A stretch of DNA of 64,000 nt, taken from contig OZ004586.1 in the NCBI GenBank assembly GCA_963924555.1, positions 806,001-870,000 on the forward strand, in the 5' to 3' direction. Under the pieces are notes generated by a model. It had not been told where the DNA came from, did not search any database, and saw only the letters and a list, made by a program, of their open reading frames with translations. Below are positions 55,401-64,000 of the stretch, one piece after another. Position numbers and translations under genes: made by a program. Position 1 is the stretch's first letter; every line of letters starts with the position of its first letter. Source of the DNA: Crambe crambe. Lineage: Eukaryota > Porifera > Demospongiae > Poecilosclerida > Crambeidae.

Positions 55401-56193
55401 AATTTTGCTGGGCTACAATGAGAGTGAGCCATCCAGTGATTGATGATGTCGATAAAGTCTCTCTATAGTCAATATCCATATAATCCCAATGTTTTTCGAA
55501 TTTGGTAGAAGGTGATAAGGTTGAATTGTTTGCAATATGCAGCTTGCATTTTGTACTGGATGTTATAAGACTATCTGTATAATGAAGTAGAGTTTTCATT
55601 TCAGGTACAACATTAGAAGTGATGATACGAATACTGCTGTGACCACACAAATTCGCTCCTATGATGCTAAACGCACTGGAGTCTTGCTCGTGAGGTATCA
55701 AGTTGTTCAGTGATAAGTTATAGCAGTGGTTGAAAAGAAACGCAGCTCTTGTGTGATCATACCTCAAGAATTGGTTGCTATCATTGATGTACCTCACAGC
55801 TGATGCTGGAATATCACCTGCACAGTTCTTGAACACAACCGAACTAATGGTGAGGTTGGAGACATTGACGAACCCAAATCCTCCAGATCCTGGGAGGCAT
55901 AGAACTTCAACGTGATCGTATCCCTTTTCAATCATCTGTTGTGATGGAGCAATAGTGATTTCTGAGCTATTTTCAATCACACAAAACGGATATCGTCCAC
56001 TGATAGTGAGCGAAGAGTTGTCGAGTTCAAGGTTGGTATTGGGAAGGAGATTTCCACTGGGAGAACACAGATACTTCATCAGAATCCCGCCCTCCTTAAT
56101 GAGCACTGCTTCAGCTGAATGGCTGGAAGTTAGTGTGCCCATTAAATACCAAGCAGTAAGAAAGGTCCAACAAATACTATGTAACTTATCCAT
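52429..56193 (-). CDS. Large secreted-ectodomain multipass membrane protein, family not recognised
   Basis: A single uninterrupted frame of 1254 residues. An N-terminal hydrophobic signal (WTFLTAWYLMGTL) is followed by an ectodomain of roughly 840 residues with many N-x-S/T sites and cysteines, and short repeated hydrophobic patches (VSNLTISSVVFKNC) suggestive of a beta-helix fold. A cysteine-rich segment (CNCSNAFLKQNYKC, CLNNRTGIICGQCKENYS) precedes about eight or nine hydrophobic spans, starting LLTLPVYAIAGLILVVLLFA. Between late spans lies PFIDAYGGPFKDKWRFWFGL, which I recall from large uncharacterised proteins of sponges and cnidarians. The tail is short and charged. A receptor- or channel-like surface role is inference. 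No introns, unlike its neighbours. Confidence 0.82.
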   Translation of the reverse strand: MDKLHSICWTFLTAWYLMGTLTSSHSAEAVLIKEGGILMKYLCSPSGNLLPNTNLELDNSSLTISGRYPFCVIENSSEITIAPSQQMIEKGYDHVEVLCLPGSGGFGFVNVSNLTISSVVFKNCAGDIPASAVRYINDSNQFLRYDHTRAAFLFNHCYNLSLNNLIPHEQDSSAFSIIGANLCGHSSIRIITSNVVPEMKTLLHYTDSLITSSTKCKLHIANNSTLSPSTKFEKHWDYMDIDYRETLSTSSITGWLTLIVAQQNFDADIGMLMKPSIFPKAWTGPKIGILIAFIGGSSDSRITYEGIPHEYCLHGSTTSLGHFMIIPLNVQYRDTSSRKKRKSEVKSSLMIKNTAFVLYTHTEPNSTEKYIKYLLKILWDFTQQEVVMENTTWCMKDFVHNLGHSNVIGSYDYLFTVEGLPAGQLNILSMINTHLQYDHVPPSLQATMQFQDTNATVSGTNYFSVDRGRVMDINRKSHLVITGNFTLSGAYTYNIQGGGGIVLDDSSYLYLKEPLEAGFYNNTAIYGSAIFAPKQCSIKILPDKIYSDHNFTDINIALYFKNNTNHFGVPNSLFTSMFCFIRAEHDEVILCPKSQDFKFDFLDWDQKNSRYKCTSLFDTLFKEMNPFDKFMSLPNGLCWQSHTKEWNCNYTDYLDLKFGSSAFEPHFHTYPGERAIAIKFSYDDVFSVQQVSCSDDTLIILNFDSSVRKMNSTVSLYFKNEEKETVCYLVNRYRSGSVDINFHAYVSAHCPTGFELSEQGYCNCSNAFLKQNYKCDIDSRIFTSPKGYWTGYWHDSNRTIISFTRNCPPNYCDPKFNTFTLNNSITDLSCLNNRTGIICGQCKENYSVVFGSDVCYDNCTDLYLLTLPVYAIAGLILVVLLFALRLTVATGTINGVIFYANILGLSMDQLTRDYHGPYLKYLHIVISLLNLNLGFPLCFYEGMTTTARVGFQFIFPVYLWSIVIGMIIIANHSVRVSNFISKSSVQVLATLFYLSFSKLLRTVIDILSHTTLYSIIYHQHDYSNLSEQTVWYYSGEDYGHGVHGFYLFLATAFVALFLLPYSILITFSYCFMRFKLVNKFKPFIDAYGGPFKDKWRFWFGLRLWITITLFTVSGILQGTNTEIMLTIHHYVILAFLLTQAFCHPYKNIVIRLIDMFFMADYWLIISCTFIFREPSVIQAYIFLLAVAIFVFFLIVVSHCGYRCVSLVNSNVFSLIKQETLRRFNGYEVIRDEADNERANAELFETAERRVLDTY

Positions 56194-56958
56194 AGCAATA
56201 TTTTCTATGGAAATAACAATTACCTTGTTCCAGTCCTCTAACTTATATAGGCTGCAGTCATCGAATGTTTATTCTAAATGCTGAAGCTGATTTTTTATCA
56301 CTTTGGTCACAGGTGTATGTATAAGCTTAAAAAACAGTTGTTACCTTCAGTGTCACTTCGATGTTTTTCAGTGTGTCTTCATTTTGCCGGCCACTACAAG
56401 TTCTAGGATTACCAATTTCATGTTGTTGTTTTTTGTTAGTTTAGTTATGTAACATGTTACTATCACATCAACCTTGAGACTGTAAACAGGAGACCTGCAA
56501 TCTGGTTAGTGCTTGTAGTAAAGACTGCTATTATGAAAGATGGGGTTTAGCTACATAGAAACAGTCTACAGATCTGCAGATTGTATGGTAAGATCTGCAG
56601 ATTGTATGGTAACATTCTACGCACTAACATCAGAGTACTCACACATCTAGAATATGAAAGTTCGAGAGGTTATAGATATCCCTCAAGGCAAAGCGGGGCT
56701 ATTCCAAACGGCAGGTAATTCCCAATTGTTCAAATATTTCTGAAATTACCGAGACTTCGGAGCTCAATGCTGGAGGATATAATCTACTAAAATGGAGCTC
56801 ATAAGCTCGAGGAGTTTTGAAATATTTGAATAGCCCCGCCATTCGAAATAGCCTCGCTTTACCTTACATGATAATCTTGCATTTTATAATCACATAAAAT
56901 AATTTGTTAATTTTCTTATGATAATTAGATTGATAATAAAAACAACTGTGTTTTATAA
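56194..56958. other. Intergenic between the membrane protein and the Trio-like gene
   Basis: Upstream region of the 1254-residue gene (-) and 3' flank of the Trio-like gene (-). Apart from the foldback at 56685-56865 and a short direct repeat (agatctgcagattgtatggt, 56,571 and 56,591) I see nothing. Confidence 0.55.
56685..56865. mobile_element. Foldback element, AAGGCAAAGCGGGGC ends
   Basis: aaggcaaagcggggctattc at the left pairs imperfectly with the right end (gaaatagcctcgctttacctt), and gttcaaatatttctgaaa pairs with tttgaaatatttgaat. About 180 bp, non-coding. Confidence 0.72.
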
Positions 56959-59900
56959 CTATGGTGAGTTGCTATGGAGATTGTTTGTCCATTTCTGATT
57001 GGTTACGTAAGTCTTTAGTCGGGCAGTGCTTAGCTTGGTGGCGACTGTGGTGGTGGTGTTTGATTCGTCTTCCTCATTCACGAGCTTCAGCCAAGACTGC
57101 TTCAGAGCTTGCTGGCAATCAAGTCTTTTACTGATAACAATAATAATCATTACAAAACTGAAAAGATGGACACTTTTGGCACATGTAACATTATCATTAG
57201 CCATTTCTCAAGTATGCTCTGATGTAACAGTCCCAAACTTCCGATACATTGGTTGGGGTCTCTCGACATTACATTCACTGCCTACTAGTAGCTAATCATG
57301 GGAGAGTCGGCGAGTATTATGAAAATGAATCCATAGCTATCTGGGACAATTTCTTGTCTAATTTATCCAAGACATGCGTACTACTGAGTTTTTTAAAATT
57401 ATCAATAGATTGGATTGTAATGTCTGGTTTCAAGATGGAGTAAGGATATACGTAGCTGCCAGTATTACAGATCTGGTGGCATGCTCCTTTGTGGAATCAA
57501 GATCTCTACTGAGGAGGGTGAAAAGGAACCTCCAATGAAGGATACTCCGAAAGAAGACAAATCTCTCGACAAAGGACAATCTAAAAGTACTTCTTGTAAA
57601 TATACTCAAAATGACCCTAAAAGAGGACAACCTCTCTACAAAGAACACTTTTGTTCCGATGCACTACATACAGGAAATCCTTCCACATGCTTAATGTTTT
57701 ACTCACCTTCCATCTTTGACTAAAAGTGCAGAGATGAAGCTGGTGGCAGAAGCCGAAATGTCCTTGAAACTTCTGACAGGGAAGGAAAAGTGGCTGGCAA
57801 TGATGTTATCCCTCGTCAGGTCCAAAGAGTCCACTTGGAAGGGGGAGGTTCCCCCAAGCCTAAAGAAGACAAGTAAAGTTCAATAATTTCCTGACCCAAC
57901 CCATTAATTTCAGTGTATTATAATGAACAAGGGGGTTCATATTTTTTTGCAAACAATGAAAATTTCTGCACTATACAAAAAATTGTGTGTGACCATTTAC
58001 TAGCTCTGGAAATACTATCTTCTGCATTATACAAAAATTTCTGAAATTTCTGCACTATACAAAAAAAATAAATTGTGTGTGACCATTTACTAGCTCTGGA
58101 AATACGATCTTCATGATCACAGGAACTTACAGAGCGTAGAGGAGAACGCCCGAGGACCACATATCAGCTGCTGTGGTGGCTGGCTGTCCTTGCAAAATCT
58201 CTGGTGCTAAAACAACAACAACAACAACAACAACAAAAAAAAACAGTTATGTTATGTACATAAATTATACCCTATTTGTGGGAGGTTTTGAGGAAATTCA
58301 CAAGTACTAGGTTTGAGTGTGACCTCACCTTCATATGCTATGTCACCATGAGGTCTTTCTAAAATGAAGTCAGTCGAGGAGTCAAGTTTTCTAGAGCGCT
58401 CAAAATGGATAAGTTTTACCAACGGCAAGTCTTCATCCACTGCGTAATACACTAATACATTCTGAGGCTGCAATGAGTGCAAAATTTTTATGATTTTTCA
58501 AGGGAAGGAAAGAAAAGAAAAGGAAGAAGAGAGATACTTCTCTTTGACGTCAAGGTACACATTCCTCTGTAAGAAAAGGAAAGGGTGTTCTTCTTTTGAC
58601 AAGGTACACATTCCTCTTTGAATGGACTTTGGTCTGGGGTCCTATTTTGTAAGGGAAAAGGGAGATGCTCTTCTTTGACGTCAAGGTATACATCCCTCTT
58701 TGAATGGCTTTTGGTCTGGGGGGTCTTACCCTGATGCCGAGGTGAGCTATCATCTGCTGGTGAAGGTAGTTGACCGCGTGAAAAACTTGCTGCATGCACA
58801 GAGCAGCACACTGCTCTGTCAAATTGTCATATTTGACGAAATACTCCAAAATATTGAGCCCACTCACTCTGTGTGTAGGAAGGAAATAAAAACTGAAAAA
58901 TGTTGTTAAGTCTATAATTGTAGTGACTGTGTGTAGGGAGGAAATTGAAAACTGAATGACATTGCACAATAATTATGCTGGAAAATGAATTATGACTTGT
59001 ATTGGTGGATTGCAAAATTATACCTTTGGAATATCAGGATGAAGTTTTTTTGTGTGAGGTGAGCTGAGGTCAACTGGACAATGTTGGGATGGTCCAAGCC
59101 ACACAATATCTCCAGTTCGTGCTGTGCATGGTCACGCCCCACATCAAGAGGGAGGAGTTTCGCGGCGAACGTCTGGTGTGTCTTTTTATGGAGACACTTG
59201 TGCACCACACCAAACCGACCTCTGATCAGGACAAAATAGTAAAATTTGAATCAAGCATGCTTTGATGGAATTGACCTAAACTTTGACACCTTGATCATTC
59301 ACTACAACTGCTATAACTTTCTGAGAGAGAGCTCTCCGTCGATGCATTAAAGTTAGGAATTTGGATTGTGCTGGTGTTTGAAATTTGGTTAAGGATTGAG
59401 AAAGTTATCCAGGTGCCAAGTGAATGGAAATAGACTGGTAACCATCATGGGTTATGGCAATAGCAAGTGTGCATCTCATCTTACCTGCCAATCTTTCCCT
59501 GTAACTCGTAATGAGTATCGAAAGGTTCCAGAGAGAACTCTGTCACCTCCATGTGGGATTTCGATAACTTCACTCCCTCTGATTCTTCACTCATGGGACT
59601 ACTCCCCATGGGGTTGATGGCGTACACACCAAAGGTGTACTCTGTCCCTGGCACCAGGTCTTCCACCAGCACATGTGGCTCAGTAATGTGTTTCATCACA
59701 GAATTCCATCTGTAGTTGACATGTGCAATCTAATACTCAGAGATTGGCTAGTGTTACAAAATGACATCATAATTGCAGGGGCTTTCCCTTATATAACTAA
59801 TCACCTCCCCAACTTGTCATAATTAACAGGGTTTTACCCTCTATCAATATAATATACTTCATACCCCATAGACCTACTTGTCATAATTAACAGGGCTTTA

Positions 59901-62900
59901 CCCTCATACCCCATAGAACTACTTGTCATAATTAACAGGGTTTTACCCTCTATCAATATAATATACTTCATACCCCATAGACCTACTTGTCATAATTAAC
60001 AGGGCTTTACCCTCATACCCCTACTTATCATAATTAACAGGGCTTTACCCTCACACCCCATAGACCTACTTGTCATAATTAACAGGGTTTTACCCTCTAT
60101 ACTTCACACCCCCGTAGACCTACTTGTCATATATGGTATCTTTGTACTCCACAAGGTAGTGTGAGATGGGGGAGTGGCCTGTGAAGATGGGCGGAGTCCA
60201 CGAGAGTCTTACAGATGTTGAGGTAAGGGGTCTGACCACAATATCATATGGGGGGTCAGGCGAACCTGAAAACAACAACAAACAAACAAATGAATAAACA
60301 AACAGAAGAAGGGAGTAGATAATACAATTGTTCCTACTTCATTTCTACTTACTGAGCACAGTGAGTCTAGCAGTGCTTGAAGCCACACCTTCCTCGTTAG
60401 CAATAGTGCAGGTGTAATCCCCTTCGTCCATTACGTCCACGTCGTTGATCCTCAACACACAACTGTCCTTTCCCACGCTAGCAAAGGCTCTGTCTATGGT
60501 CAGAAGAGCACCATTGCAACTCCACTCCACACTTGGGAGGGGGTAAGTGGAACCATCGAATCCGCATCGAAAGTAGACAGAGCGTCCTGAAATTATCGTC
60601 TCATCACATAGGGGAGCCATGACCTCAGGAGCCTGATGAAATAAAAGGTCAAAGTACACACATGAAGGTCAGAGTACATAGTGAAAGGTCAGAGTACACA
60701 ATAAGTGTAGAATAAAAGGGTCAAAGTAAAGAATAAAAGTACACATTCTGATTATACTATACCTTTGGTTTGACATTGCCATCAACAGCCATGACCCCAT
60801 CCTTCATCTGCTTCTCATTCTCTTCGATCTCCTGAAAGCTGTAGCTGGAAGTAACTCGGAGCTTCTCCTGTTTGGGGTTGCTCTTCTTCTTCTTCAGTTT
60901 CTTCTTGCGCTCGTGGGGGAGAGGAACAGTGCTGCTGTTGCCCGGTGCGAGGCTGGCAAGTTTCAGTGCAGACGACCCTGGAGAAGACCCAGAGGACTTC
61001 AAGTTCCTGCGCTGGTACTCTGAGGGAAATAAATCAATAGATAAATTAACAACAACAACAACAACAACAACAACAACGACAACAATAACAACAACAACAC
61101 AGACCATTCTCTTCTTATTGCTAGCATTGTAGCAGCTCACCCGCTTGAATAGCTGCTTCTTCCTCTCTTCCCAAATGTCCATCAAAACGGTCCAGGAAGG
61201 AGCCAGGGACCCAACCCTGCTCATAAAACTTGAGGCTCTTGGGCGTGATATCTCGCACTAGTCGAGCCAACCACCAATCAGATGAGCTGTCCATGACGTC
61301 AAAGATCTGTCCCTTGAGGATATACATGATCCCCTCATCATCCTTGGGGGGAGCACAGTCCTCCGCCACAATGTAAAGGTTCAAAGTTCGTGGAGCAAAA
61401 GTGGGAGAAGCAGGTGTGGCCTCACCAACCTTTTGAAATAAGTAATTAAAACACTATCACTTTAGGGCCCAAGATAAGAGGTGTTGATAATATCCCTGTT
61501 AATTGTAATCATTATAACAGTCATTTCTTTATGGCCCATGGGCTACTACTCATACTGCCTTGAAACTCACTGAGACTGTGTTGGCTCTGGACCTGCCAAA
61601 GACATCTGGAAAGTGGGTGGGGCTTAAGGAGAAAGCAGTAGTATTGGTGCGAGGTCTGGCGCCGCTGGGGGTGAGGGGGAACTCCATCTCCTCATCCTCT
61701 TGTTCTGAATCGTCACTTACATTGATCATGGCCACACTCATGGCTACTGTGTTATGATTTAGCCTGCAAGCAAGACAGGTCACAATGGAATCAATGTTGG
61801 GACTGGAACATGGGAACCAAAAATGATGAGGATCAGGAATCAGTGGTATATGGGAACCAAATATGGAGTGTCAGTATGGATTGGAGTATAGGAACTGAAT
61901 CAGTATGGACTGGAGTATGGGAATCAGTGTATGTATGGAAGTTGAGATTTCTGCAGGAGGACTTGTAGGATCCCAGTATGTAGTGTATTAACTTACGTTG
62001 GTGTCCTTGGTTGTAAAGATGGAGATGCCAGCCCTTCATTTCGAACTCTTGTGCCAGAAGAGGCCAATGCTAAGGAGAGAAGAAATATAATATACTGTCT
62101 AAATGATATGAGCACTGGTTAATTGTATGCAAGACATATAGAGACTGTGCACATGATCAATAAGGTTAATGTACTGTATGCAAGACATTAGTGAGCATGG
62201 AGCATTACACATTTGTAAGCACACTGACAACAGATGCTATGGACTAGTGATAACAAATAAAGCATGTGACATACACACAGCCAGCATCCACACCTTTGAG
62301 TAACTCAAACTGTCTCTTCATGATGTCTTTAAGTGCTTGTAACCATTCCTGCTTCTTCTCCACACTGCTGGCCTCCAGCAAGTAGTACTGGTCCCAATCT
62401 CCAACCACGCCAGTCCCCACAGCAAAACGATTAGGGTGGTCCCCTTCTTTCTCTGCCACTAAGAGACTGTGAACCTTGAGGGAGTCTTTGAAGACAAAGA
62501 GGCCGTCCGCATCCTTCTCTTTGGTGATGATCAAGCGTTGGTCCAAAAGGAAAAGTTGTCTCCGAGTTCCGCTGCGTTTGCCTTTCTCAGAAACTGTAAA
62601 CTCATCCTAAATAATAGTCAAGATTAAAAGTACATAAACAAACAGTTTCCCAAACAACAACAACAACAACAACAATAACAACAACAACAACACCTGGAGA
62701 ATAAGCTGTCCAAATTTGTGTACATTCCCTTCACATCCATAGATCATGCTGAGTGTCATGGCGTCGTTGGCTCTCTTGGGAACCTCCTGGGTGATCTGAA
62801 CTGCCTTCTCCAGAGCTGGAGTGACCATGGAGATCTTCTCTGCAGTGGCACGCAAGTCGCGGAGGAGCAGCTTGTACATGCTCATCCGTTGGACAGGTCG

Positions 62901-63717
62901 GATCAGGAACGAGTCTATCCCCTCTCTGTTCTTCAGTGTCTGTTGGATATCCTAAAATGGGAGAGAGAAAGAAGGTAAGTCAAGAAAAACAACAGTTGTT
63001 TTGTTTGTTTATTTGTTTTGTTTGTTTATTTGCTTGTTTGTCTGTTTTTCTCTATAAAGTACTTACTTCAAAGAAAGTTCCTCCAGAGTGAGTGTAAGTC
63101 CAGAGGAAAGATTCGGACTTTGGCTTATTCTCACAGTAAGTCACATACAAGTCAAAATTGTGTGCCTGCATGGGAAATGTCACATGATACACAGAGTAGT
63201 CACATGATAATCATGTGATACTGTATAATTATTGGAGACTGAATAACATTGTAGTACAATTGAGTCACACAATGATATCAGTCACATGATAGTCATGTGA
63301 TATGCATCAATACTTAAAGCAAGTCACATGATAGTCGTGATATGCATCACTATTGACACCAATACTCACAAAGCAAGTCACATGAGTCATGTGATATCTG
63401 ATATCCGTCACTATTGACACCATGATCAAGTCACATGATAGTCATGTGATATGCATCACTTGACACCAATACTTACATGATCCACAAAACACTGGACAGT
63501 GGCCTCCAGAGAATCCTGGCTACGTTTGAGAGCTTCAAGGAAGGTGTCCCTATGGAAGTAGAGGAGGGATTTGATGTTACCAAATATGGTCTTCTTCTTC
63601 CCCTTGAGGGCATTGGGGAGGTTGGGAGAGTCCATCTCACTCATGTACGAGGTGATACATTCCTCGAGCTTGGCCACATATGTCGCCTCAGTGTCAATAA
63701 CCTCTTTTAAGATGTGT
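56959..63717 (-). CDS. TRIO: Trio/Kalirin-like RhoGEF, C-terminal half with pseudokinase (partial)
   Basis: Seventeen phase-consistent exons, about 1082 codons, continuing beyond the right edge: 63477-63717, 63067-63165, 62694-62951, 62294-62606, 61997-62069, 61571-61763, 61141-61429, 60763-61019, 60353-60632, 60124-60265, 59485-59709, 59024-59221, 58730-58868, 58329-58467, 58131-58206, 57707-57859, 56959-57130. Domains in order: DH (VIDTEATYVAKLEECI, FLIRPVQRMSMYKLLL, PKRANDAM), PH (LFLLDQRLIITKEK, WLQALKDIM), SH3 (WWLARLV, GWVPGSFLDRF), Lys-rich linker, Ig (DEGDYTCTIANEEG), FN3 (SWTPPIFTGHSPISHYLVEY) and kinase. This is the second GEF unit to C-terminus of Trio/Kalirin, which activates Rho-type GTPases at membranes and the cytoskeleton. 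In the kinase the ATP lysine (FAAKL) and helix C Glu are present. HRD has become HLG (HLGIRPQN) and DFG has become HFE (LIHFERS), so catalysis is unlikely. Confidence 0.9.
58560..58729 (-). repeat. Imperfect repeats abutting a splice donor in the kinase region
   Basis: Three units share aaggtacacattcctct or aaggtatacatccctct, two of them continuing tttgaatgg and ttggtctgggg. The last runs into the donor of the exon at 58730-58868 (read on the - strand). Confidence 0.65.
59812..60123 (-). repeat. Intronic minisatellite made of copies of a splice donor (FN3 exon)
   Basis: About six copies of a unit containing cttgtcataattaacagggt, with tttaccctc and often catagacctacttgtcat. On the - strand each unit carries atgacaagtaggtc, the exact end of the exon at 60124-60265 plus its GTAGGT donor. 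Unit length varies from about 45 to 65 bp. Confidence 0.82.
62655..62693 (-). repeat. (GTT)n tract at a splice donor
   Basis: On the - strand the donor of the exon 62694-62951 is CAG followed by gtgttgttgttgttgttg, so the intron starts with a GTT repeat that includes the donor GT. Similar CAA/GTT tracts occur at 12,123, 29,127, 47,450, 58,210 and 61,050. Confidence 0.8.
63186..63476 (-). repeat. Repeats extending from the DH exon donor
   Basis: Units share agtcacatgatagtcatgtg and atatgcatcactattgacac, then caatactcac or caatacttac. The one adjoining the exon at 63477 is the real donor (gtaagtattg on the - strand), and an upstream unit has gtgagtattg. The palindrome cacatgatagtcatgtg recurs four times. 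Confidence 0.75.
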
Positions 63718-64000
63718 CTGTGGAGGGAGGGGTGGGGGAAGAGAGAATGACAGAAATGAAGCACACCTGATATCATGTAGTAAATCTTAAAATCACTTCT
63801 TTTTTTCTTTTTTTTTGCACCCTACAATGTTATTTGGAATTGAATTCCACCATAATTATGTGTAGAGGAAACGCTAATTGGGGTGTAATGCCAGAAAGAG
63901 TTTTTTTCTTCTATTTTTTTGCTGCCTGAGGGCAGTGGAAGTAGTGGCAGTGTTACTCTGTATTCACGAAGAGAAACAATGGTAGAACTTCTTCACTAGT
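63718..64000. other. Right-edge intron sequence of the Trio-like gene
   Basis: A pyrimidine-rich stretch (read on the - strand) precedes the acceptor cctccctccacag of the DH exon. No further upstream exon could be identified in the last 280 bp. Confidence 0.5.

Noticed and set aside
57481-57723. 80-residue Lys-rich + strand ORF in the last Trio-like intron
   Set aside because: No conservation can be judged, it is antisense to the gene, and it lacks any motif.

Overview
This is animal DNA, most probably from a sponge (an Amphimedon-like demosponge). That assignment is inference from gene content and layout. Genes have many small exons, GT-AG introns are often 45-150 bp, and there is little intergenic space. 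The genes present are a TRIM protein with filamin and NHL domains, PMS2, an SLC4 bicarbonate transporter and the C-terminal half of a Trio/Kalirin protein. AT-rich spacers carry many small inverted-repeat transposons. I found no rRNA, tRNA or CRISPR array.

1-6 kb is a graveyard of TRIM-NHL copies. One copy holds a 39-copy, 22-bp minisatellite inside an NHL repeat, and another is split by a MITE. 6.0-15.4 kb (block A) and 23.0-32.4 kb (block B) are almost identical direct segmental duplications. Each carries a small SET-domain gene, the 3' part of a reverse-strand PMS2 pseudogene, a TRIM B-box scrap and a broken, internally rearranged SLC4 pseudogene. Between the blocks lie the only intact TRIM-NHL gene (15.6-17.6 kb), a 2.5-kb repeated unit and a third SLC4 remnant. 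At 33.3-39.2 kb there is a third version of the SET-PMS2 part. There the PMS2 gene is full length apart from one reading-phase problem, and it stands head to head with a full-length SLC4 gene, the two start codons only 224 bp apart. A 3.0-kb inverted copy of the repeated unit interrupts this third version, and blocks A and B show the matching empty site.

41.7-64 kb is ordinary gene space: the 15-exon SLC4 gene (+), a 1254-residue single-exon membrane protein of an unrecognised family (-), and 17 exons of a Trio/Kalirin-like gene (-; DH-PH-SH3-Ig-FN3-kinase) that runs off the right edge. Its kinase domain appears to have lost both catalytic aspartates.

The least expected object is the 2.5-3.0 kb repeated unit. 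It carries a small gene built from an array of 33/36-nt microexons, all in phase 1, separated by 45-61 nt introns and encoding a proline-rich 11/12-residue repeat. The two copies differ in exon number, and the roughly 360-bp segment upstream of the start codon is inverted between them. A related pattern recurs elsewhere: tandem repeats in several introns begin exactly at the 5' splice site and duplicate it.
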